Source of the DNA: Actinomycetes bacterium
Lineage (GTDB): Bacteria; Actinomycetota; Coriobacteriia; Anaerosomatales; Anaerosomataceae
NCBI GenBank assembly: GCA_021850085.1
Contig: JAJZRZ010000084.1
Span: 1-7,140 of the forward strand
Length of the DNA: 7,140 nt
Direction of reading: 5' to 3'
Both the position numbers and the translations under genes were made by a program. Of this stretch, positions 1 to 5,456 are shown in pieces. Under the pieces are notes generated by a model. That model saw nothing but the letters and a program-made list of their open reading frames with translations, did not search any database and was not told the DNA's origin. How positions within the stretch are numbered: the first letter of the stretch is position 1; every line of letters begins with the position of its first letter.

Positions 1-22
1 CGGCGCCGAGCAGGCGCGTCAT
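1..22 (-). CDS. Start of next efflux gene, probably CusA-type RND pump (partial)
   Basis: Only the first seven codons (M-T-R-L-L-G-A) lie in the window; the gene runs off the left edge. The ATG overlaps the TGA stop of the upstream adaptor gene in an ATGA, the same coupling seen at two other junctions here. A strong Shine-Dalgarno (GGAGG, 28-32 on this strand) sits 5 nt before the ATG, which makes the start convincing. The identity is inferred from position only: in heavy-metal efflux operons the gene after the outer-membrane factor and adaptor is normally the inner-membrane RND proton antiporter (CusA/CzcA). Seven residues cannot confirm that. Confidence 0.55.
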
Positions 23-1512
23 GGGTTCCTCCACGGCTTCGGGATCGCGTTCTTGCAGTCCGCCTCCATCGTTCCCATGCCGCGATGGATGCGTTCGCAC
101 GCCTTGCACTGCTGGTACTTGTCCGGCATTCCGGAGGCGTCGAAATCAGTGTCGCAGTCGGGCCCGGAACCCGGCGGCGGCGCCGGTTTCGCAGCGCCGG
201 GCACCGCCGGGGGCGCTGGCGCCTGCGCGATGGAAGCCTTGAGCCGGCTCTCCGAGTCGATGAAGAAGTTGCCGCTCGCCGCGACGCGCTCCCCCTCGGC
301 GATGCCGTCCAGGATCTCGGCCCGCTCGCCGGTGCGCTCCCCCATGGTGACGACGCGCGGGTCGAAGTGTCCGGGCGCCGTCTCGACGAACACGTACCGG
401 CGGTCGCCCGTATCGATGACCGCCTCGGTGGGCACGGTCACCCCGTCCTTGGCTGGCAGCCGAATCTCGACGGTTCCGAAGAGACCCGGCTTCAGCGCAG
501 CCTGCGGGTTGGCGAAGGCGACGCGGACGGGCAGCGTGCGCGTCTCGGGATCGAGCCGCGGGTAGACGTACTCGATCCGACCGTCGAACCTCTTGCCGGG
601 GTAGGCGTCGAGCGTGAGCGACGCGGCGAGCCCCGGCTTGACGCGACCGAGGTCCCGCTCGTACACGTCGGCGATGGCCCACACGCGCGACAGATCGGCC
701 ACCTCGAACAGCTCGCGGTCCGGGTCGACGCGGTCGCCCTGGACAACGTTGAGCGCCACGACGTACCCCTCCACGGGGCTGCGGATCGTGACGGCCTCGT
801 CCGGCTTGCCTCGCTTCACCATGGCGGCGATCTCCTCGGGCGCGATCCCGAGCACCCGGAGCCGCTGACGAGCCCGATCGGCGAGCCCGTCGCCCCAGTC
901 CTTGGCCTGGAGCACCTCCTGCTCGATGCGGAACACCTCGTCGCTATAGATGGCCGCGAGCGGCTGCCCCTTTCGAACGGGCGCGCCCTGCTCGGCGACG
1001 AAGAGCTTCTCGACGTATCCGCCGAAGCGCACGTGGATCCTCGCGAGGCGCGACTCGTTTGCGGCGATGCGCGCGACGGCGCGCAGCGACGGCGCGAGGG
1101 GGCTCCGCTGCGCCGTCTCGACGCGGATGCCGATCGCCTGCACCCGATCCGGGGGGGCGTCGACGGGCGCGAGACCGGGCACCACCGGCGCGTTGCTCGC
1201 GGCGGCGGGCACAGAGCCGCCCTCCTTCCTCGCGACGAGCGTCATCGAGCAGATGGGGCACTGCCCCGGCTGATCGGAGACGATCTGCGGGTGCATCGGG
1301 CAGTAGTACTTCGTCGCGTGCTCGTGGCCGGCGTGCTCGCCGCTCGCCGCCGTCGCGCCGGAGCGGGACGGCAGGAATGCGAGGCCAAGCGTGTAGAGCG
1401 CGGCGAGGACGACGCCCGCGAGGATCACCCACCGGACGATCGCCATGGTTCGCACGCCGGGAGGCGGCCCCTCTTCGCCTTCGGGAGTCGGTCCACGGGA
1501 GAAATCGTTCAT
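19..1512 (-). CDS. cusB: Heavy-metal RND efflux periplasmic adaptor, CusB-like, with N-terminal metal site and Cys-rich tail
   Basis: Membrane-fusion adaptor that links an inner-membrane RND pump to an outer-membrane channel and, in CusB, also binds and passes on metal. The product is 497 aa. Residues 23-47 form a membrane anchor (AIVRWVILAGVVLAALY). Residues 69-92 are a heavy-metal-binding domain, YYCPMHP..PGQCPICSMTL, with C71, M73, H74, C85, C88 and M90. Next come the split lipoyl/barrel-sandwich halves around a short helical hairpin (about 155-255; FGGYVEKLFV and SPVEGYVVALNV), then the beta-barrel (SRVWAIADVYERDLGRVKPG) and the membrane-proximal domain (to about 428). A proline-rich linker (431-451) leads to a tail with C453, C469, C472 and C486 that ordinary CusB proteins lack. 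The ATG overlaps the outer-membrane-factor stop (ATGA), with AAAAGG 7 nt upstream. CusB fits better than CzcB, but metal specificity cannot be read from the sequence. Confidence 0.93.
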   Translation of the reverse strand: MNDFSRGPTPEGEEGPPPGVRTMAIVRWVILAGVVLAALYTLGLAFLPSRSGATAASGEHAGHEHATKYYCPMHPQIVSDQPGQCPICSMTLVARKEGGSVPAAASNAPVVPGLAPVDAPPDRVQAIGIRVETAQRSPLAPSLRAVARIAANESRLARIHVRFGGYVEKLFVAEQGAPVRKGQPLAAIYSDEVFRIEQEVLQAKDWGDGLADRARQRLRVLGIAPEEIAAMVKRGKPDEAVTIRSPVEGYVVALNVVQGDRVDPDRELFEVADLSRVWAIADVYERDLGRVKPGLAASLTLDAYPGKRFDGRIEYVYPRLDPETRTLPVRVAFANPQAALKPGLFGTVEIRLPAKDGVTVPTEAVIDTGDRRYVFVETAPGHFDPRVVTMGERTGERAEILDGIAEGERVAASGNFFIDSESRLKASIAQAPAPPAVPGAAKPAPPPGSGPDCDTDFDASGMPDKYQQCKACERIHRGMGTMEADCKNAIPKPWRNP

Positions 1513-2729
1513 GGCTTCGCCTTTTCGAGGAGATCGATTCCGAGTGCTCGCCGGAGGTCGGCGGCCGCGTCCGCGAGCGCCGCGCGCTGACGGACGGCGG
1601 AGAGACGGGCATCGAGGAGCACGCTCACTGCGTCAATGATGGTGACGAGGTCGGCCTCGCCCGAGGCGTAGCTCGCGCGCATCGCCTGGAGCGTGTGGTC
1701 GGCGCGCGGGACTACGTCGTCCTCGAGCACCGCGAGCTGCGCCTTCGCCGCCTGCGCGCGCGCCTGCGCCTCGACCCTCTCGTAGCGGGCAGCGTTCCCG
1801 GCGGCGGCTGCGGCGGCCCGCGCGGCCTGCGCCTCGGCGGCGGCGCGATCTGCCTCGGACGCGCGCCGCGACGAGAACCACGGCACCCCGACCTGGAGCA
1901 TGACGGAGTAGGCGTCGGGCATGCCCGGCATGAGCATGTAGTCGAAGCCGACCATGAGCTCGGGTGCGCGGCGGGCCCGGTCCGCGAGCCGGGCTGCAGT
2001 CTCGGCGCGCTCCGCGCGTGCGCGCGCCGCGGCGAGCTCGGGGCGCTCACTGCTGCTGGCCGGAAGCGTCAGGTCCGGCGGCGACGGCGGTGGAAGCGTT
2101 TCGTCCGGAGTGCCCATCGCCGCGGCGAGCAGCGCCTCCGACGCGCGGAGTATCTCCTGGATGCCCTCGACGTCGGCGTGAAGGCGGTGGAGATCGGTCT
2201 GCGCCCGCAGGATGTCGCCCTGCCGACCCCCGCCCGTCCCGTAGCGCGCCTCCACCGCCGCGAGCGTGCGCTCCGCGAGCTTCGCATGCTCCAGGTGGAT
2301 GCGCAGCTCCTCGCGGGCGCGCCACCAGGCCACGTACGCATGCGCCACCTGCGCCTGGACCGCCAGGCGCCGCGCCCGGACGTCGTCGCGCCGCGCCTCC
2401 GCCTCACTGCGCGCCGCACGCTCCGCGATCCCGAGCTGACCTGGGAAAGGGAGCGACTGCCGTATCCCGATCATGTGCATGTTGGTCGCGGTCGGGTCGA
2501 GCGGGCGCGACCAGGGCTGCTGCCAGGCCTGATAGGAAAGCATCGGCTCGGGCAGCGCGCCCGCACCGCGCACGCCAGCCTCCGCGGCGCGCGCCCCCGA
2601 AGACGCCTCTGCGAGCTCCGGGTTGTGCTCCATCGCCGCGCGGGTCGCGTCCACGAGCGAGAGGGTCTGCGATGTCTCCGCCGGCGCGGCCGAAAGGGCC
2701 ACGACCAGCGCGGGAACGAACATGGACAA
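1509..2729 (-). CDS. cusC: TolC/CusC-type outer-membrane efflux factor
   Basis: Outer-membrane channel of a tripartite RND efflux system. The product is 406 aa, with two OEP repeats (about 22-205 and 220-400) rich in long alanine/arginine helices. The first begins with the usual 'LSLVDATRAAMEHNPEL' helix, and both halves show the amphipathic helical pattern of TolC tunnels. A short signal peptide (FVPALVVALSAAPA) leaves no lipobox cysteine, so unlike E. coli CusC it is probably not lipidated. It is somewhat shorter than many family members. Two starts are possible: TTG at 2729, with GGAG 6 nt upstream, or ATG at 2723, where the same GGAG lies 12 nt away. The proteins differ by two residues. 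An in-frame TGA upstream, with no ATG or GTG in between, rules out a longer form. The gene overlaps the adaptor gene by 4 nt. Family confidence is high; exact substrate is inferred from the neighbours. Confidence 0.92.
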   Translation of the reverse strand: MSMFVPALVVALSAAPAETSQTLSLVDATRAAMEHNPELAEASSGARAAEAGVRGAGALPEPMLSYQAWQQPWSRPLDPTATNMHMIGIRQSLPFPGQLGIAERAARSEAEARRDDVRARRLAVQAQVAHAYVAWWRAREELRIHLEHAKLAERTLAAVEARYGTGGGRQGDILRAQTDLHRLHADVEGIQEILRASEALLAAAMGTPDETLPPPSPPDLTLPASSSERPELAAARARAERAETAARLADRARRAPELMVGFDYMLMPGMPDAYSVMLQVGVPWFSSRRASEADRAAAEAQAARAAAAAAGNAARYERVEAQARAQAAKAQLAVLEDDVVPRADHTLQAMRASYASGEADLVTIIDAVSVLLDARLSAVRQRAALADAAADLRRALGIDLLEKAKP

Positions 2730-2786
2730 GCCCAGCTCCGGGTCTCCGGCGCGGGACGGCGCTCGCCGAGCCGCGCCCGTTCACAC

Positions 2787-2830
2787 CGAGGCGCACCGCG
2801 CACGCAAAGTGCGGCGGTGCGCCGGCCTCG
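2787..2830 (-). promoter_or_regulatory. Long hairpin between small Cys-rich gene and efflux operon
   Basis: A near-perfect inverted repeat. GGCGCACCGC (2790-2799) pairs with GCGGTGCGCC (2814-2823), and the stem continues inward with GCAC (2800-2803) and GTGC (2809-2812), around a GCAAA loop (2804-2808) with one bulged G at 2813. CGAG (2787-2790) and CTCG (2827-2830) can close a further outer stem. It starts about 16 nt after the stop of the upstream small gene and ends some 60 nt before the outer-membrane-factor start. No T-tract follows on the minus strand, so it is not a classical intrinsic terminator. It could be an attenuator, an RNA-processing or stability element, or a terminator of a type that needs no U-run. 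Confidence 0.5.
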
Positions 2831-2845
2831 AACGGGACGCGTGGT

Positions 2846-3196
2846 CTAGATGCGGAGCGCCAGAGGAGGCGGGCCTGCGGCGCTTGCGAGGACCGAGCCT
2901 CGCGGCGCGGCGACGGGGAGCGCTGGGGCGGGGCAAACGAACGACCACGCCGCCGCTGCGGCGGCAGCGTCGATCTTCGGCTGCTCCTGCCGATCGCGCG
3001 CAACCACCCTGGAGTCTCCCCCCGTGGTGACCGCGCAGCACGTAAGGCGAGCGTGCTCCTGGGAGGCGGGCGGGCAGCAGCACCGCTTGAGCGCATGCGC
3101 GCGCATCGTAGGGCAGGCCTCCGTCGCGGCGAACGAAGTCGTCGCGAGGGCGCCTGCGATCAGGATGGCGAGCAGCCGCTGCATTCGGTTTCTCAT
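2846..3196 (-). CDS. Small secreted Cys-rich protein, CCC/CC family, copy A
   Basis: I do not recognise a named family. The 116-aa product starts MRNRMQRLL; an internal ATG at 3184 (MQRLL, preceded by GAGAA) is an equally good start and matches the MQRF start of copy B. A Sec signal peptide (LLAILIAGALATTSFAA) is followed at once by the cysteine frame. Numbered from the MQR start, this is C24, C35-C37 and C49-C50, that is C-x10-CCC-x11-CC, with a further C84. A run of seven alanines lies at 73-79, and the C-terminus is AAGPPPLALRI. The cysteine frame and the tail are shared with the protein at 4964-5305. The gene lies directly upstream of the efflux operon, 116 nt away. A periplasmic soft-metal binding or buffering role is inferred from cysteine content and context. 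No enzyme motif is visible. Confidence 0.72.
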   Translation of the reverse strand: MRNRMQRLLAILIAGALATTSFAATEACPTMRAHALKRCCCPPASQEHARLTCCAVTTGGDSRVVARDRQEQPKIDAAAAAAAWSFVCPAPALPVAAPRGSVLASAAGPPPLALRI

Positions 3197-3343
3197 GTCG
3201 GCAAGTCCGTCGGTGCGCAACTGAGGCTGCTGCGCGCCTTATCTGAGCACAGCCAGGCGAATGGACCCGCCAGGCGGCCGCCCGATTCCTGTTGGAGTGG
3301 GCTCACCGAAACCTCTGGACCAAATGAGGCACGGGCGAGCGAC

Positions 3344-3670
3344 TCAGCAGCGGCCTCGCTGGAGGGACCATACGACCGGCTTCGTCCCCCAGCAGCGGTA
3401 CGGCGGCGGAGATGGGTGCTCGGGCATCGTCGGTGCGGGCGTTTCTTTACCCCCGCGCAGAGACCAGAGCACGGGCTTGCTACCCGCGATCTCGTCGCGG
3501 AGGGTGAGGCGGGGAGCTGGACTCGGCTTCCGCCTGCCGTACTCGTTCGCGCGCAGCGAGCACACGATGGGTTTCGTTCCACCGCAGTAATCGACCGCCC
3601 CGCGAGCAAGGGCCGGAGTTCCAGGCAAGGCGAGCATGAACAGCGTACTCCATACAAACGACAATCTCAT
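3344..3670 (-). CDS. Small secreted protein with three 32-residue-spaced GTKPVVWSL repeats
   Basis: Unrecognised 108-aa protein. The start is secure: AAAGGAG (3677-3683) lies 6 nt before the ATG, and the start is followed by a Sec signal peptide (LSFVWSTLFMLALPGTPALA). The mature part is three units. Each opens with a G[TS]KP-x3-SL core: GTKPIVCSLR at residue 31, GSKPVLWSLR at 63 and GTKPVVWSLQ at 95, spaced exactly 32 residues each time. The linkers between cores are proline- and charge-rich and not conserved. Cysteines fall near the cores (C29, C37, C93, C108). Tryptophan (or Cys in unit 1) precedes SL. Neighbours are a conserved secreted protein upstream and the Cys-rich copy A downstream. 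Codon third positions hold visibly more A/T than in the pump genes. The function is unknown; a repeat protein for ligand or metal binding is conceivable. Confidence 0.7.
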   Translation of the reverse strand: MRLSFVWSTLFMLALPGTPALARGAVDYCGGTKPIVCSLRANEYGRRKPSPAPRLTLRDEIAGSKPVLWSLRGGKETPAPTMPEHPSPPPYRCWGTKPVVWSLQRGRC

Positions 3671-3676
3671 GTGCTT

Positions 3677-3683
3677 CTCCTTT
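3677..3683 (-). promoter_or_regulatory. Strong ribosome binding site of the repeat protein
   Basis: AAAGGAG, read on the minus strand, is 6 nt before the ATG at 3670. It fixes the start of the 108-aa repeat protein and rules out the longer open frame that begins at 3880, which would overlap the end of the upstream gene and lose the signal peptide. Confidence 0.75.
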
Positions 3684-3716
3684 CTGTCGGTTCCGCCTGG
3701 AGGACTGGAGATGCAC

Positions 3717-3768
3717 GCCCCAAGGCGACCTGGGGCCATTGGCCCCAGGTCACCCCGTGGGCTGACCT
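3717..3768 (-). promoter_or_regulatory. Chain of three overlapping, mutually exclusive hairpins
   Basis: In transcription order there are three. The first is AGGTCA/TGACCT (3747-3752 with 3763-3768). The second is a perfect 11-bp stem, GACCTGGGGCC/GGCCCCAGGTC (3727-3737 with 3741-3751, 3-nt loop). The third is GCCCCA.GG/CC.TGGGGC (3717-3725 with 3729-3736, one bulge). Each pair of neighbours shares an arm, so forming one blocks the next, as in attenuators. The cluster fills the space between the stop of the upstream gene (3768) and the RBS of the repeat protein. No T-tract follows the strong central stem on either strand. A terminator, attenuator or mRNA-processing site are all possible. Confidence 0.5.
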
Positions 3769-4214
3769 CACCGGATGGCGACAGAGAGGGCCGTCGTGGC
3801 CCGCCGCACGATCTCGCGCGCAGACGCTTCATCGCCGGAAGTGATGTCCAGGCGAAGCCGATCGCGTTCCATGCGGGCATGCGCTTCGACGTTCTTCACC
3901 GCCAGCGGAGAGCTGGAGGGGTGGATGCGTCCCTCGATCATCTGGCAGTCCGCCGCAGCCTGCAGCCGTTCCACGGAGAGCCCGAGACCGGAACGATAGG
4001 TGACAGCGGCACCGACCAGATGCCTACCGGACCGAGTGGTCTGGTAGATAGGCGAAACGCGCTCGACCACGTCCGGTCGGAGCGGAAGCCCCGCTTGTTC
4101 GGATGTGAGACCGCAGCAGGTCCGCGCCTCGGTTGCGGCGGAGGTTTCGGCCCGACCCTGAACTGCAATCGACGATACGACCACGGCCATCATCAGCTTC
4201 TTCCACATCATCAT
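3768..4214 (-). CDS. Conserved-type secreted protein of unknown function
   Basis: 148 aa starting MMMWKKL; three consecutive ATGs (4214, 4211, 4208) follow a GAAAGG Shine-Dalgarno (4224-4229), 9 nt before the first. A Sec signal peptide (KKLMMAVVVSSIAVQGRA) precedes a cysteine pair (C33-C34). The body has the segment GAAVTYRSGLGLSVERLQAA followed by C90, then SPLAV and an alternating C-terminal half ending DITSGDEASAREIVRRA. From memory this resembles uncharacterised secreted proteins of myxobacteria that carry a GLT..WLQ...DCH...CPL pattern with the same IxSxDxxxAxEIxRRA ending. If so, this copy has Gln for the His after C90 and Ser in place of the CPL cysteine. No enzyme is implied. Position between Cys-rich genes suggests a shared periplasmic role. 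Confidence 0.72.
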   Translation of the reverse strand: MMMWKKLMMAVVVSSIAVQGRAETSAATEARTCCGLTSEQAGLPLRPDVVERVSPIYQTTRSGRHLVGAAVTYRSGLGLSVERLQAAADCQMIEGRIHPSSSPLAVKNVEAHARMERDRLRLDITSGDEASAREIVRRATTALSVAIR

Positions 4215-4280
4215 GGCTAGAGACCTTTCTTCTTCGCAGTGGATTCACTATCTGGACGCAACGAAGCAACGGCTTACGGT

Positions 4281-4628
4281 CTAAATCCGCCTGCACAGGA
4301 GTCGTCCAACGTCAGGGCGCACGTCGACGGCGAGACCAGGGCCGGCGATGATGCACGCGATGTCGGTGTCGCGACCCGCGAACCGCGGAAGGCCTGTTGG
4401 CGGCCGGGCCATTCGCTCCGGCATGGCCAACGTCATGGAAGGCGCTCCCATGAGATCGACCGTCAAACAGCATCCGACGCGAGGGCTCACGTCGACTCGA
4501 GCCTGTGGGCAGCAGCAGGCCGCCTCCCTCGACCGGCTCAACGTCGCGCAGAACTCCGCTGGCAACGGCGATCCGGAGAAGCCGACGACCGAAAGCGCGG
4601 TGGCCAGAGCGAGCAGCCGCGGAACCAT
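4281..4628 (-). CDS. Small secreted Cys-rich protein, CCC/CC family, copy C (most divergent)
   Basis: 115 aa, starting MVPRLLAL; the start is chosen because it gives a compact signal peptide (RLLALATALSVVGFSGSPLPA) and lines up with copies A and B. A weak GGGG lies upstream. The cysteine frame is C27, C38-C40 and C53-C54 (C-x10-CCC-x12-CC), one residue longer in the second spacer than A and B. Extra cysteines are C92 and C112. It is rich in methionine between 60 and 73 (M60, M65, M69, M73), which A and B lack and which would suit soft-metal binding. The C-terminus ends -CRRI followed by TAG, echoing -LRI TAG in A and B. Outside the cysteine frame it differs strongly from them. Function unknown; soft-metal binding is inferred. 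Confidence 0.65.
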   Translation of the reverse strand: MVPRLLALATALSVVGFSGSPLPAEFCATLSRSREAACCCPQARVDVSPRVGCCLTVDLMGAPSMTLAMPERMARPPTGLPRFAGRDTDIACIIAGPGLAVDVRPDVGRLLCRRI

Positions 4629-4963
4629 GCTCAACCCCACCGCCGAGTGGTTTCGATTGCCGCCGGGCCGGCGCTCGAGTCGAGCACACGGGGTCCGCTG
4701 CATAGCTGGCGGTGCGTGTTGGCGACGCGGGCTGTGGCCCGTTTCGTCGCAACGCGGATCGGGTCGGCGCGGGTCAGCTTCGCTGCCAGCGCGCGGTTAC
4801 TCGCTCCGAGAATGGAATCCTGCAGAACTGCCAAGGGGATGACCAGCATCGCCCGCTCCAGGGTAGGCGCGGGGAGTCGGCTGACCCGCGCTCGTTCGTC
4901 ACGAGGGCGCACCGGCAGGGCAAAGCCCATCCGATCGCCCCACCGGATTGGAACGAGCGCGCT
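4629..4963 (-). other. 335-nt gap between copies B and C: structured leader, doubtful ORF
   Basis: No gene can be called with confidence. A minus-strand frame from ATG 4930 to TGA 4631 (99 codons) ends 2 nt before the ATG of copy C, a spacing that would allow coupling, and third positions are about three-quarters G/C. It has no good Shine-Dalgarno, no signal peptide and no recognisable motif. An imperfect hairpin spans 4718-4753: GTT-GCGACG-GGGC pairs with GCCC-CGTCGC-AAC, with small internal bulges and a TGTG loop. A weaker one, CCATCCG/CGGATTGG, lies at 4927-4951 just after the stop of copy B. I see no clear sigma-70 promoter. Confidence 0.4.
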
Positions 4964-5305
4964 CTAGATTCGGAGCGGAACTGGCGGCCCAGCAGCGAGG
5001 GCCGGTAGAGCACGAGAGACCTCCACCGGCGAGGCCACGGACGGTACCCACAGCGGGCGCCCATCCGTGCACGACGGCGAGATCACACTCGAATGCTGAT
5101 CCGACTGGGCGATGGCAGCATCACGGAGAACCGGCTGCTCGACGTTCTTGCAACAGTCCACCCGGGCCTGACCAACTGGCGCCGACTGGCAGCAGCACGA
5201 AGACGGCGCGATGACGCGCATCGTCAGACACGTCGCCTCTGTCGCGCGCGCGCCGGAGGCCGCCGCGAACGTACCGATGAGGGCGATGGCGACGAAGCGT
5301 TGCAT
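4964..5305 (-). CDS. Small secreted Cys-rich protein, CCC/CC family, copy B
   Basis: 113 aa starting MQRFVAIAL, with AGGA (5315-5318) 9 nt upstream. The frame is open further upstream to 5503, but that part is basic, has no signal peptide and runs up to the ATPase stop, so the shorter start is right. The Sec signal peptide (MQRFVAIALIGTFAAASGARA) is followed by C26, C37-C39 and C51-C52 (C-x10-CCC-x11-CC), then C79. The C-terminus, AAGPPVPLRI, nearly matches that of copy A (AAGPPPLALRI), as do the starts MQRF/MQRL and the TM that follows the first cysteine (CLTMR versus CPTMR). A and B are therefore clear paralogs. It follows the ABC transporter genes by 200 nt and opens the run of small secreted genes. 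Periplasmic metal binding is inferred, not shown. Confidence 0.72.
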   Translation of the reverse strand: MQRFVAIALIGTFAAASGARATEATCLTMRVIAPSSCCCQSAPVGQARVDCCKNVEQPVLRDAAIAQSDQHSSVISPSCTDGRPLWVPSVASPVEVSRALPALAAGPPVPLRI

Positions 5306-5360
5306 CCGAACGCATCCTAATGCGCGCTCGACTGCACTGCAACCGACCAGGTGCGCGACG

Positions 5361-5390
5361 GAATACATATGCCCGTTTCGCGAAATGAAA
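5361..5390 (-). promoter_or_regulatory. AT-rich leader with TTTCGCGAAA palindrome, possible promoter/operator
   Basis: This is the most AT-rich patch upstream of copy B. It holds a perfect 10-bp palindrome, TTTCGCGAAA (5376-5385), and, read on the minus strand, a TATGTATT-like element near 5362-5369. The patch lies about 55-80 nt before the copy B start, a sensible place for a promoter that would make the small-gene block separate from the ABC genes. The match to -35 and -10 consensus is poor, so this is a candidate site only. Confidence 0.25.
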
Positions 5391-5456
5391 ATGATGGAAG
5401 GACGTCGGCGCCGTGGCTGGCGCACACCGAATGCACCCGGCAGATCCGCTTCGATG

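Noticed and set aside
85..1590. 501-codon open frame on the plus strand opposite the adaptor gene
   Set aside because: It is Arg/Gly/Leu/Ala-rich without domains and is the antisense shadow expected opposite a GC3-rich gene; the minus strand encodes a clear CusB protein.
3258..3275. Sigma-54-like TGGC...TTCGC on the minus strand before copy A
   Set aside because: The GG and GC elements are one base too far apart and the -12 half does not match TTGC.
3252..3276. Direct repeat GCCAGGCG (3252-3259 and 3269-3276) upstream of copy A
   Set aside because: An 8-bp repeat is expected by chance in sequence this GC-rich; no promoter elements support an operator.
1059..3844. Two long plus-strand frames (596 and 626 codons) across several minus-strand genes
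   Set aside because: Low-complexity Arg/Pro/Ala translations that cross gene boundaries and intergenic hairpins; no start signals or motifs.
3671..3880. 70-residue N-terminal extension of the repeat protein
   Set aside because: It overlaps the upstream gene and the hairpin cluster; the strong AAAGGAG site and signal peptide fix the start at 3670.
4631..4930. 99-codon minus-strand frame as a firm gene
   Set aside because: No Shine-Dalgarno, no signal peptide and no motif, while every neighbouring small gene has a signal peptide; kept only as a note in the gap entry.
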